NCBI GenBank assembly: GCA_905397405.1
Contig: CAJPVJ010000693.1
Location: forward strand, 1-21,340
Source of the DNA: Oppiella nova
Taxonomy: Eukaryota; Arthropoda; Arachnida; Sarcoptiformes; Oppiidae
DNA: 21,340 nucleotides
Direction: 5' to 3'
Every line of letters starts with the position of its first letter. Positions within the stretch are counted from its first letter, which is position 1. Both the position numbers and the translations under genes were made by a program. Of this stretch, positions 9,849 through 20,155 are shown one piece after another. The notes beneath the pieces were generated by a model, which did not search any database, was not told where the DNA came from, and saw only the letters and a program-made list of their open reading frames with translations.

Positions 9849-10924
9849 TGAATTGATATCAAGTAAAACATGTTTTAGTAATTATTAAATTTAATTTAGT
9901 ATTGTATATACGGTACTTATTTTAAAACTAAATTTTTATTTGCAACAAAAATTCTTACTTTACTTATTTATAAAGAGAAAGTTGTTCAAAACTTTTATCG
10001 ACAAGTAGTTTGACAGTGATAGTAACTAAATGACAAAAAGTATTTAAAAATTTATAAATAATTGTTTTGTCTAATGTACACTGGATTTTAGCATTTTGTC
10101 TAAGGACTTATATTTCAAGGATTTTAAAATTAATTATAAACTTAATGATTTCTTTGATGATGTTTGTAATATTTATAATGAATAAGTTAGTTAGGACTTT
10201 AAGTAAGCAAGTTTTTAATAAAGAATCCAAAAAATGATTTAACTCAGACACTGCATCAAATAGTTTTCTATACTTTAAATGAATATAAAGTTGTGAAATG
10301 TCTGCGAAATTCAGAATAATTGTAAGAAATTTTTAAATATTCAGGTAGAATATTAGTAACTAATTATTTGGCCCTGAGTCAAGTTCTTTTAACAGAGAAA
10401 AACATTTTAGAGGACATAATATTATGTTTTTAGTTAATTTAAAAATTATTATTTTGCTTAATTCTTACAAGTTAGAACTATCAATCGAGACATTTAATTA
10501 TATTTTAATTGAATTAATTATGTAACTCTCTATTCAATGCAAACTACAAATTTAGAGATTATCTGAATATCATTATGAAATACATTGATTGCATAAATTG
10601 TCATCAAAACCTTGAAATATCATTCAAACAAATTATTTTTGGAGAACATTCAGGGTGTTGCCAATCTTACTTGTCAGAAATTTTATTTACTGTATTTATT
10701 TATTAAATTGGGTAAAAAATTATATTGTATGAAAATATTTTTAACACTAATAACTTATGTTATTGAATTCAAAATATAAATTACATAATTATTCCATTCA
10801 TTGGTTAATATAAATTATTTAAGTATAGGAGGTAATTGTTATTATTTATAAATAAGTTACATTTCCTCAATACGAGTATTAAAACATAATTAAAACAATT
10901 TGCTTATAAAAACTAAAACAATGA
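9849..10924. other. Intergenic, between GT92 and AGMO
   Basis: About 1.1 kb of AT-rich DNA. No open frame, RNA gene or repeat was recognised. It should contain the AGMO promoter next to 9849 and the GT92 3' UTR next to 10924. Confidence 0.6.
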
Positions 10925-12292
10925 TTAGATTTGAAAGTTAAGGTATTTTCTCAAGAATTGTATGATTTGTGTCCCAAAACGAGTGACAGCAGGATCATTG
11001 ACAACGTTATCATAATATGTGAGAAAATATAAGTAAGAACCCATAAAATTGTTTTGATATAAGGGTTGCCAGACACGACAACAGGAACGGTAGTGGAAAA
11101 GCATGGCATCGGACTCATCCACGTTCTCATTGATGACCATATCCTTCCACTTCCAGACCGTATGAATGCCTAATTCATTGACAGACAGGGGCTTAAGAAT
11201 AATAGCTTTGGATCTGTCCCTATGCTCCCATTTATATGTCTGTCTAATAGTGGACTTCAATATTCTTGGAAACGTATTCTTAGGATTGAATTCATCGCAA
11301 ATCATCACATTTGGTATAATAAGTGCACCGATGGATGAGTTTCGCATCTTATGGCTCACATATTGTCTTATATTTGAGTAATTAATGGCCGGAACTATGA
11401 GTTCGTCGATATCGACATGTATTACGATATCATTGGCCGCACGAAGAACGCAGTCATTGATGGCAGCGATCTGTCCGTTGGCGTGAATATCGTTGCCATC
11501 GATCGGCAAATCAAACGGTAATAACTCAACGAAACTCATACTTAACATGATTTGTCTGATTTGGCGGCTTATGTCTAAATCATAGAAAATAAACTTTTGG
11601 ATCCCATTCGCTCTATAATAAGCCATGAATTCAAGCAGTTTTGGGGCCGAAGTGAAGGGACCAAAGAGTGGTCGGACACAAACCACTAATGATTTTCTGT
11701 TTGCTATTTGATGTCGAAATCTGTGGTCAGAAGACATTGACATTCGTTCCTGAATTAGATGGACACGAATGGGTAAAGTTTCAAATAAGTGGTGCTTATA
11801 ATTGAAACTTATTTTAACATTCATTGTGTCGTCCAATGAATCACTTCCACAATAGATCTTAACGGATATGAATCGATAAAATTGAGACCAACTTTCGGAC
11901 AATACTTCGATGGAAGCATTGGTTGTGATTTTCATGTGTTTTGATGATAATTCACAGAATAATTCTAATTCTTTGTAATCCTTGTCAATGATTCCGATGA
12001 CAATGGTTTGGTTCTTGTAATGAAAAGCTGAATAAACGGACACAATATTATCTACAATTGGTGTCCAATTTGGATATAATTGTCTGGATTTATGTGAAAA
12101 AGTAGTGAGATTTCTAAGAGTAATATCAGGTTTATATGTTTGTGAACTACATGATAAGTCCAATATGATGGCAATAGGGATGACTGTGGTGAAAAAAGTG
12201 ATAACAGACACTGTTAACACAAATCTCTTAAGTTTTCGGGAATAAACGATTTTCGTGTAATCACTCATTTGGTACACAATTTGGTCATTCAA
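10925..12292 (-). CDS. Glycosyltransferase family 92 (DUF23) protein, type II membrane
   Basis: Predicted Golgi glycosyltransferase of family GT92, the family of C. elegans GALT-1, which adds galactose to fucose on N-glycan cores. It is one uninterrupted 455-aa frame. A single hydrophobic anchor at residues 24-46 follows a short basic N-terminus (type II topology), then a luminal stem with possible N-glycosylation sites (NLT, NQT, NAS). The GT92 catalytic domain begins near residue 203 with VVCVRPLFGP, continues through LLEFMAYYRANGIQKFIFYD and a GQIAAINDCVLRA segment, and has a DxD-type metal/nucleotide motif (D294-I-D296 followed by ELIVP). The donor and acceptor sugars cannot be read from the sequence. 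It is the only complete gene in the window without introns. M9 is an alternative start. Confidence 0.85.
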   Translation of the reverse strand: MNDQIVYQMSDYTKIVYSRKLKRFVLTVSVITFFTTVIPIAIILDLSCSSQTYKPDITLRNLTTFSHKSRQLYPNWTPIVDNIVSVYSAFHYKNQTIVIGIIDKDYKELELFCELSSKHMKITTNASIEVLSESWSQFYRFISVKIYCGSDSLDDTMNVKISFNYKHHLFETLPIRVHLIQERMSMSSDHRFRHQIANRKSLVVCVRPLFGPFTSAPKLLEFMAYYRANGIQKFIFYDLDISRQIRQIMLSMSFVELLPFDLPIDGNDIHANGQIAAINDCVLRAANDIVIHVDIDELIVPAINYSNIRQYVSHKMRNSSIGALIIPNVMICDEFNPKNTFPRILKSTIRQTYKWEHRDRSKAIILKPLSVNELGIHTVWKWKDMVINENVDESDAMLFHYRSCCRVWQPLYQNNFMGSYLYFLTYYDNVVNDPAVTRFGTQIIQFLRKYLNFQI

Positions 12293-13053
12293 TTAAGACA
12301 TAATTAGACACAATCATCAATTTAATGTTAGTTATCATAGGTTACACTAGATTAATATAATAGATATATAACATAAATTAAATTACATATACCACAAATT
12401 TTACAAAATATTATGCATGTCAATGTTTACATAATAAAATTATTAAAAATATTATATTATAAACACATTTAATTGATTAGCAATGAAACGAAAATTGAGT
12501 TCAAAACATTAATAAGATTATTGTACGTAAAATTAAAGTATTTGAAATACCATGCACATATTAATACACTCTCATCACAAACACATAAATATCGATAAAA
12601 AAAACTTTTACTTTGAAAAGTTTACTAAATAATTAGGTTTTGTTTAAATAGTAAATATAATCTTACAATAACACAAAACATACTGAATTAAAAACACATA
12701 ATTCCCAAATAAACTGAAGTAATATTAAATTACATGAAATATATATCGAGACGTGAAAAATGCATAACTCTTAACGTTTGGAGAATTATTAACAGATTTA
12801 TGTAATTAATTGACTGAAACGTGAATAAATAGTGTAAATATTAAAATGTATTTTGAGTGTGAAAAGCTATTCAATAGCAGTCCTATTTATAAATCATTGG
12901 TCTCATAGAAACCTATGGGTTAGTAAGTTATGACATAATTGATAATAAAAAGTGTTTTCATTATAAAAGCAAACAAATAGTCGTAAAGAATGGGATAATA
13001 TCGAGAAGATAAAGGGACCGACACTTCCGGCCCTCACAACTCGTACACTAATC
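12293..13053. other. Intergenic, between GCH1 and GT92
   Basis: AT-rich region holding the presumed GT92 promoter side and the GCH1 3' UTR side. A short minus-strand frame at 12903-13130 is only the GCH1 last exon read in another frame. No further feature seen. Confidence 0.6.
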
Positions 13054-13935
13054 TTATAGTTTAGATCTGTTGTGTTGAATAAGTGATAGGAATTCCTCTC
13101 TGGTTTTCGGGTCATCCCTGAAGACACCAATCATACAACTGGTGATGGTTTTGCTGTTGATTTTCTGCACCCCTCGCATACTCATACACATATGTCTGTG
13201 CAAATAAAATCGCGTATCAATTCAAATATTGATTTTTACATATAGAGTACATTTTATATTTAAACTTATAATAAGTTATAAGTTATTTAAACTTATAATA
13301 AGTTATAAGTTATAATGAATTCATACGTGGCTTCGATGACAACCCCTACACCGGTCGGGTTGATGGCCAGTGTGATAGCCTCTGCGATCTGTTTAGTCAT
13401 CCTTTCCTGGACTTTGGTTTGGAAAACAACAGATAAATGCATATTTAAAATAACTGTGCAATCGATAGGCCAGAGTTAACTCAATTGACTGACCCTGGAG
13501 TCGTCTGGAGTACATTTCAACGACCCTGGCCAATTTACTGAGCCCCAGCACTTGCTTATTAGGCAAATAGCCGATAGAGACGTGTCCATAGATGGGCACC
13601 AAATGGTGTTCGCAAAGGGAGAACATCTCAATGTCTTTGACGATAACCATTTCGTCGTGATCTTCATTAAAGATGGCACCGTTCAAGAGGTCGGGCAGTT
13701 TGACGCCATACCCGTGCGAGAAGTAGTACAGAGCTTTGGCCGCTCGCATCGGTGTCTTCATAAGACCCTGGCGTTCGGGATCCTCACCGATGGTCTGTAA
13801 TATCTCTTTATATAATTTCGTCAACTTTTTGATAGTATCCTCGCGTTTGTCCTCTTCTTTGGCGACCACTTTCTGACAGTTTTCCGAACCACTCGTTTGA
13901 TAGGCTTTTACTTCAAACGATTCCTTTGAATCCAT
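13054..13935 (-). CDS. GCH1: GTP cyclohydrolase I
   Basis: Predicted cytosolic homodecameric enzyme that converts GTP to 7,8-dihydroneopterin triphosphate, the first and usually limiting step to tetrahydrobiopterin. Three exons join in frame with GT-AG introns of 82 and 131 bp: 13935-13494, 13411-13327, 13195-13054, giving 222 aa, in the normal metazoan range. After a variable N-terminus of about 30 residues comes the fold with [19 protein letters not shown]. The active site is SLCEHHLVP, in which C108 and H111 match zinc ligands and H110 the catalytic His. Next come [20 protein letters not shown] and [11 protein letters not shown], in which C179 is the third zinc ligand. It ends with [10 protein letters not shown] and a short tail. 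BH4 serves aromatic amino acid hydroxylases (dopamine, serotonin, cuticle tanning) and AGMO, which is encoded on the same strand about 3.2 kb further on. Confidence 0.94.
13257..13312. repeat. 27-bp tandem repeat in GCH1 intron 2
   Basis: Two identical head-to-tail copies of an AT-rich 27-bp unit rich in TTATAA and AAGTTATA, ending about 15 bp from the exon 2 donor of GCH1 (minus strand). Probably a neutral recent slippage event. Confidence 0.85.
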
Positions 13936-14605
13936 TATAAAATTGTTTTATTTAAAGCAATCAAAACAATAGTAAAAACTTTTATTATATAAAAATCCAC
14001 AATTTAAATCTTTTTAATAAGTTTAAGAACCTTATGTTAAAACTTATATAATATAAATATTGCGATTAAGTTAGCAATGCTTTAAATACAGGTTTTTGTA
14101 GTGGATTTCGCGATTAATGAGAAACCGTTTTAGAAATTGATTGAATTTTATTTAAATAAAACCAATTCTCTGGTCATATGAGTTGTTTGTCACAAATCAT
14201 ATGTTAGGAACAGTATGAATGTGTTTGCATTTATTTGGTTTACTTGTCTGACAACTGGAGGGACAGGTGTTTAGGAGTCCTACTATTAATTATTTGTCAG
14301 AGAGAGGACTATTGGAAAGTATTGATAAAATCGATAGAAAGTCCGTTCATATCCCGTATAATTATTTGTGTCAATAAATTGTGTGTATAATTAGATAGAC
14401 TTCCTCTTTAAGCGAATGAATAGTATATTAATTACAAACAATTTAATTGACACAATATATCACTATTGTTTGGGTTCATTGGGTTCATGTCTTGTGCACT
14501 ATATCTCACAACTAATTCACTGAATGCATGTGTTATTCAAATTAGTGAGCATTCATTTATATATTTTGATGTTATTTTGAAGTGATCAGGGTTGACAGTC
14601 TGAGT

Positions 14606-14610
<5 letters not shown>

Positions 14611-14646
<36 letters not shown>
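14611..14646. repeat. (GA)18 microsatellite
   Basis: Thirty-six bases of perfect GA repeat, about 680 bp upstream of the GCH1 start codon. It mirrors the CT tract upstream of SWEET in strand-relative orientation (CT when read in the direction of each gene). A GAGA-factor-type site is possible. Confidence 0.95.
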
Positions 14647-14647
<1 letters not shown>

Positions 14648-15558
14648 GAGGAAAAGGATAAAAGTTTAGTACAATTGAAAATAAATGAGTGCAAAAACAT
14701 ATGATTGTCATAGAAGTAAACAAGATAAAAAATTGCAAATACGAGTTGTAAATTATATTGTGTTAATATATGTCATTTACAAAAGTTATAATTGTTTAGA
14801 ATATTACCTAAACTTTTCCCAAAAGTGATTTTCCATTCAGCACTTGGAAAGTATAGACATTTTTACAAAGAATTTAAAACTAGAAATTCGTTTAAATTGA
14901 AATCAAACTCAATGTAAGGTTAAGGGTATTGAGTTATACTATAGTATAACTGTTATAGAGTGGATTAAATGATTACAAATTAAATATGATTTCAAAGAAA
15001 TTTAATGAGTTTTATTTTTATTAAATTTATAAAGCAAAGTGCAAAATTCTTATAAAATAAACTGGCTAGATGGTGAAATATTATATAATATTTAAAATAA
15101 TATTAATACTGAATACGATGAATACATTTTTGAGCGTGTAAATTTTAATTTATAAGTTTAATACTTTAGTATCAACACAAAAGAATATGAATAGCAATGA
15201 TTTCGTATAAATTGTTTAAAAACTTTAATATTAATATAACATTTATTATGATATTGTTCTCAAATATTATAACTACCCTTTACTAGGAAAAGTTAGTCAC
15301 AAAGCAACAATAAATATATTATAAGTCAGGTAACTAAGTTATTTTATTAATTATGAAACTTGTTACATTTATAATATTTCACTTATAAATGTATATAAGA
15401 TTATTAATACGTGACTTTTGGTTCATATGAATAAGTTACTCAATATCTAAAATTATTTAAACATTATTCTGAAAATATGTAATTATAATTATAATTTTAA
15501 TTATAATAAGCTCTAATAAGTTTTTACATATATGATTATACTGTATATTTGATATTTA

Positions 15559-15573
15559 TTAGGTTAGGTTAGG
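15559..15573. repeat. Short interstitial (TTAGG)3
   Basis: Three perfect copies of TTAGG, the arthropod telomere repeat unit. With only three copies it may be chance. Confidence 0.7.
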
Positions 15574-15999
15574 TATCTAAACTCATCTATCATAAGTTAT
15601 GATTCATAGCAAGCTACAGTATTACAATTACTCTACTATACATTCAAACTATTTATCAAACAACATATTTTTAAATTAACTTATTAACACTTTTATATTT
15701 AATGCAACTATAATTTAATTTATAATTCTTAAACCTATACAAGATCATTTTTTATTTAAACTTTTAATTATATTGGAAAACTATTTTAAAACTTGGGTCT
15801 CCTTAGTTTAAAACTTAAAGTATTTGAGCATCATGCTATCACTATATAATCAACTAATTGAAACCTTGATGCAAACTAACCAGTCTCTAATTATGAATTA
15901 AATTTCTAGAATATTATGTGAATTGTTTGAAAACTTTGAATCAAATGTTGTACTTATAGTGAACACTGAATATTATACTGTATTGAGTGAGTGATTGAG

Positions 16000-16294
16000 A
16001 GTTGCAGTGAATAGAGGGCGTGGAGTGCAGTGCAGTGGTGGCAGTGGTGGTCATGTGTTGCGCACGCGCTCTACCATTCAATGTCTCGCCATTTGTGCGA
16101 AAGGTTCACACAATTTGTGACACAAACACACGAATAGGGCTTACATTGAGTTGCATTGCATTGAGTGCTCAGTGGATGTGAACATCACTAGAGGTATGAT
16201 TGCATTCACACCGCTATTACCCCTCCAATAGCACTCCCGAAGACATGAGACGATAAGATCACCGGCGAGTGTGGTGCGAGTGGTGATCACAGCG
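16000..16294 (+). promoter_or_regulatory. Probable TATA-less promoter and 5' UTR of TAF3
   Basis: Base composition turns GC-richer here, with several CpGs and GTGCAG/GGTGG repeats, after 2 kb of AT-rich DNA. At 16059-16070 the 12-mer TGCGCACGCGCT matches the palindromic NRF-1 consensus (YGCGCAYGCGCR) at 11 of 12 positions. No TATA box is seen. This would suit a housekeeping transcription gene. The exact start site is not visible. Confidence 0.5.
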
Positions 16295-19200
16295 ATGGTG
16301 ATCACATACAGCGATGCAATACTGCGAGGATTTGTGGCGCAAATGTGTCGCGACATGGGTTGGCACGCATCGCACGCCTCCTCACTGGAAGTGTTGACCC
16401 AAATCACGGAGCAATACATGAGACAATTGGCCAAACATTGTGTCCAATACGCGAACCATTGCGGACGACAGGCGCCCACTTTCGACGACATCGGCCTCGC
16501 GCTCAACCACTTCAGCATCGACTTGAATGAACTCAAAGACTACATCAATAGCGTGGACTCGCAGCCCCTGGAGGTCGCCGTTCCCAAGTATCCCATCAGA
16601 AACGTGTCCAATCGGGTCCTCACCCATACGGCCCCCGAGGAGGACAGGCCTGAGTGGTAGACCTCTTTGATTACATACTCTTTGTGTAGATATTATTGAT
16701 TTGATGTCTAATATGTGTTGAATGTATGGATGCGATGGACAGGTATTACGAATGGATGCCTCCATTGCGTGAATCGCGAGCGCCGGCTGTGGCTGACGAG
16801 AGCGGCGACGCCTCCAAACTCAACGAAGACCTCAATAGCGAGAGTCTGATGTCTCCGCCGTCGACCTCACAGTCGGCGCCGGACTTGGGCTCGACGTCAC
16901 CCAAACGGCTCACCTCTGCAGTGGTCGACGGCTTGAGTTTCCTCCGCGATCTGCAAACAAGTGTTGCGCAACGCGAGGGACGCCTACCGGACGCCCAGCG
17001 AGTGATTGAGTCGGAGGAGAGCCGCGAGAATACACCGGAAAGAGAGGTGAAAGTGGAGGAGAAGGTGAAGACCGATGAGAAGAGCGACAAAAAGAAGGAA
17101 AGAAAGGATAAGAAGAGGGAGAAGAAGGAGGCGAAGGACCTGAAGGCCGACAAACTGAAGCTCAAGACCAAGAAGTTTAAGATTAAGGCAATTGTCGGTA
17201 AGAATAGAGACAAACAAAAGGATGGAAAGGAGAGAAAGAAGTTGAAGAATGTATTGAAGATCAAAGAGATCGGAGGCGAGCGCTCCTATTCGCCGCTCGC
17301 CATCAAAGTCGTCGGTCTATCGACGGGAACGCCTACCGCCACCTCCACGCCCACTATGGCCCGATCGCCGGCCAGTATAGTGTCGCCCAACGAAGTGCTC
17401 AGAAATACGAACGCGTCGTTTGACTCATCCATTGAGGCCGTCATCGATAGGGTGTGCGCTCACAGACCAGACACTGGTGTCACCCCAACCCTCTATTCAA
17501 ACGATGGTTTGCATTACTTTTTGTGCTTTATTTGTGATTTAAAATTAGTTCATATTTGGCACTCAATTTCATTTATACCGGTGCTGTATATCTAAATGAG
17601 TGGTTATAGTCTAGTTAGGAGTTGATTAGCAATATACCCCCAATTTTAATGCACTATTATAGGGTTATTTAGATGTATGGGTCAAACACGTACTCTATTT
17701 AATTGCATTTACATAATTGGGAGGACATGTGCGTTGACTGACCCATTGCCTCAGTCTTAATGAATGGCCTGTCATTTGAGTGTCCAGTGTTGACACAATA
17801 GCCATAAATTTTGTTGTTTATGAATAGAATAGGAAATAATATGTGAATGGATTAGTGATTGAATGAGTGGTTTGTGTTTCAGAATTGCCTAAAAAGAAGT
17901 ATAAACTGAAGAGAGAGGAGTCGACGGATAAGTCGACCAAACGCTCCAAAAAGGAGAAGGGTTTGGATGAGGTGTCTATGAGTGAGACCATCGATGAAGT
18001 GGTGCGACAATCGCACGCAGCCCTACTGTCCCCCCATAAGCGCTCTCCGCACCCACACGTCCAGCAAACGCATCCCAATACGAGTCCCAAAGTGAAGGCC
18101 GAACACATGTCTCCCAATCCAAGCAAATCGGATCTCAGAGCCAACACACACTTCGATGACGACGAGGCGGCAAAGACTTTGGTCCTAATGGCCGGCGAGA
18201 AGACCGTGTCGTCGAAGTCGCGCAAAAAGCATAAGCCATCGGCCACTGCGACGGCCCCCTCAGCCACAGCCACCCCCTCCTCGCCGTCCAATGACAACAG
18301 TTCAGTGTTTCAGTCGGCGATGAGTTCTTTTCCCAAAGTGTCGCCCGGAATGTCTCCCCTCTCGCCCACAATATACTCGCAGAACAACCCCTTCTTCCCG
18401 ACGCCCCCACTCTTTGGACAGATATCTCCGCCACTGTTAACCCCCGTTCACGCGTCACCCCCGCAGTCATACTCTGGTCCGCCGCCCACTCTCACGAAAC
18501 CCAAGACGTTGGCCGAGAAGAAGGCGATGCCTCCGGAGATAATGAACGCAATAAACCCTCCGATCGTTAAGAAAGAGAAGGATAAGGAGAATAAGACGGA
18601 CCGCAAGGAGAAGGAAAGGGAGCGCAAGGATAAGAAGGCGACGAAACCCAATAAAAATAACAAGAAATTCAAGTCCAAGAAAACCATTAGCGATGACGAC
18701 TCGTCCTCTGAGGAAGAATTGAAGCCAAAAATTAATATCAAATTGGGAACGACAGCCAAATCGCAGTCCTCATCAGCCGTTAAGCTGTCTGTGAAGACGG
18801 CGGCCGACCGGAAGTCACCCGTGAAGACACTGTTGTCTCCCAAACATAACGTTCCAAATCAGGACGAGTTGTCCAATAAGAAGAAAAGGGGTCCGAAGAA
18901 GAAGTTCGTGAAGGAAGAGCCCAAAGAAGACAAGTCTTGTATTGTGATCCGAGAGACCATTACTGTGGATACGGGCGAAGGGAACGGCAAAGTGTGGATC
19001 TGTCCCACGTGTAAGCGACCTGACGATGGAAGTCCTATGATTGGTATGGCTTTTGTTGATAATGTGTTATCTAATGAATGGTAATTGATGGTGTAATACC
19101 TGATCCATAGGCTGTGATACGTGTGACGAGTGGTATCACTACACGTGCGTCGGTATCGACCCGAATAAGCCGCCGGATGAGGACGAGAGTTGGTTTTGTG

Positions 19201-20155
19201 GGAAATGTATCAAAAAACAGGAACACATTGTGTCGAGGATTAAGAAAAAAGAGACGAAAAAGCGAGTGAAAGACAAATGACAATTAGGACGTGACGAACA
19301 GAGTGTGACCGTTGGTGTGGCCGCCAGTACTAAAGCAACCACTTCTTCATCAAATGCAACCAATACTTCATCCATTAAATCAGTAATGATTTTGTTGTTG
19401 TCTTTTCAATATTTGTTTTATTCATGTGTTTGTATTTATAGCCCACTTCTACAACATATATAATACCTAAGAAGGAGGTGCGGCCCACGCCCTCCAACAA
19501 GCCGCCAGCAATGAGACCCAGGGGTCGCCCCCGAAAAGACTCGGTTTCGGTGACCCCTGCGGTCCCCAAGAAGATCCAGAGTTCAGATAAATCGGACGAA
19601 GACTTGAGCGATAGTAAGTCTAAAGCGAATAAACATAGAGAGCACAGAGAGATGGACCGGAAAGGGATGTTAGACAACGAGGACGACGAGTACATATGCC
19701 CGCAGTGCGAGAAGCCGGACGACGGCACGCCTATGATTGGGTGCGACCGGTGTGACCAATGGTATCACTGGCAGTGCGTCGGTATCCTTACGGAGCCCAA
19801 AGCGGACTCCAATTGGATGTGTACGCGCTGTAAGAAAAAGAAACAGTCGGTGCCGCCGCCGCCCCCACCGCCCAAACCCGCGGTTGTCCACAAGACCTTG
19901 TCCACCTCACCCATCATAGCGCTCACCAAATACAGCGGTGCCGGCGGTTCCTCGCAATGGCAGTGCCCGACGTGTCGGCTCCCCGTCGACAACACCACGC
20001 CATCCATTTGCTGCGATGACTGCGACCGTTGGTATCACTTCAGTTGCGCCGCCATTAAGGAGGCGCCCAATGAGGATGAGTCGTGGTTCTGCTACCAGTG
20101 CTATGAGAAACAGGCGGCCATTGCCTACAAGTTCGCTAAAGTCAAGCGTATTTAA
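16295..20155 (+). CDS. TAF3: TAF3, TFIID subunit, with predicted stop-codon readthrough extension
   Basis: TFIID subunit 3, a nuclear transcription factor that pairs with TAF10 by its histone fold and reads H3K4me3 by its PHD finger. Exons: 16295-16656, 16743-17476, 17883-19043, 19111-19382, 19442-20155, all GT-AG and in phase. The order is: histone fold (about residues 5-85); Ser/Pro-rich part; Lys/Glu-rich stretch (about 225-290); TAF3 motifs SIEAVIDRVCA (350-360) and ETIDEVVR (400-407); a second basic region; PHD1 (739-785); a basic tail; then TGA at 19278-19280 (808-aa form), where human TAF3 also ends after PHD and basic tail. The frame stays open past the TGA: 34 codons, a 59-bp phase-0 intron, then an AT-hook RPRGRPRK (868-875), PHD2 (929-973), a seven-proline run and PHD3 (1018-1063), ending with TAA at 20153 (1080-aa form). 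All three PHDs keep the C4-H-C3 ligands. The start at 16295 was chosen as the first ATG directly before the histone fold. Confidence 0.9.
19278..19286 (+). promoter_or_regulatory. Candidate leaky stop: TGA CAATTA
   Basis: The stop ending the canonical TAF3 form is followed by CAATTA. This fits the CARYYA context that promotes readthrough of the tobacco mosaic virus UAG, and a C after UGA is itself a leaky context. The frame remains open for 34 codons to a good donor and then into the PHD2/PHD3 exon without change of phase. A competing reading is that this stop is removed by a small in-frame intron ending at CAG 19301, or skipped by alternative splicing. Confidence 0.65.
19288..19309 (+). other. 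5' arm of a long-range complementary pair next to the TAF3 stop
   Basis: Starting seven bases after the TGA, these 22 bases pair with 20367-20388 at 21 of 22 positions: 14 bp perfect (core GACGTGACGAACAG), one A/A mismatch at 19302/20374, then 7 bp perfect. Stems placed about 8 nt past a stop are known to stimulate readthrough in several viral systems. Pairing in the RNA is inference. Confidence 0.6.

Larger units (their letters stand above)
13936..16294. other. Divergent intergenic region between GCH1 and TAF3
   Basis: About 2.4 kb separating two gene starts that point away from each other. Most is AT-rich with no coding frame. It holds a GA microsatellite (14611-14646), a (TTAGG)3 stretch (15559-15573), and near TAF3 a GC-richer segment from about 16000 that is the likely TAF3 promoter and 5' UTR. 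An upstream non-coding exon of TAF3 cannot be ruled out. Confidence 0.6.

Noticed and set aside
16141-16765. Minus-strand frames opposite the TAF3 histone fold
   Set aside because: The plus-strand frame has a clear TAF3 histone fold and correct splice phases; the antisense frames have no family features.
16746-17264. Long minus-strand frame of 172 codons opposite TAF3 exon 2
   Set aside because: It is the antisense of the Lys/Glu-rich coding region, giving a Ser/Phe/Leu-rich chance translation; the plus strand is clearly coding.
19266-19301. 36-nt in-frame intron removing the TAF3 TGA
   Set aside because: GTGAAA...AACAG would work in phase, but it is shorter than any other intron here (57 bp or more) and lacks a pyrimidine tract. 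A 72-nt version from 19230 has a poor donor. Kept as a competitor, not as the preferred model.
19442-20155. PHD2/PHD3 exon as an independent downstream gene
   Set aside because: It begins with a strong acceptor in phase 0 to a matching donor 59 bp upstream, has no start codon before the AT-hook region in a good context, and its PHD fingers are close to the TAF3 PHD. It remains a minor alternative.
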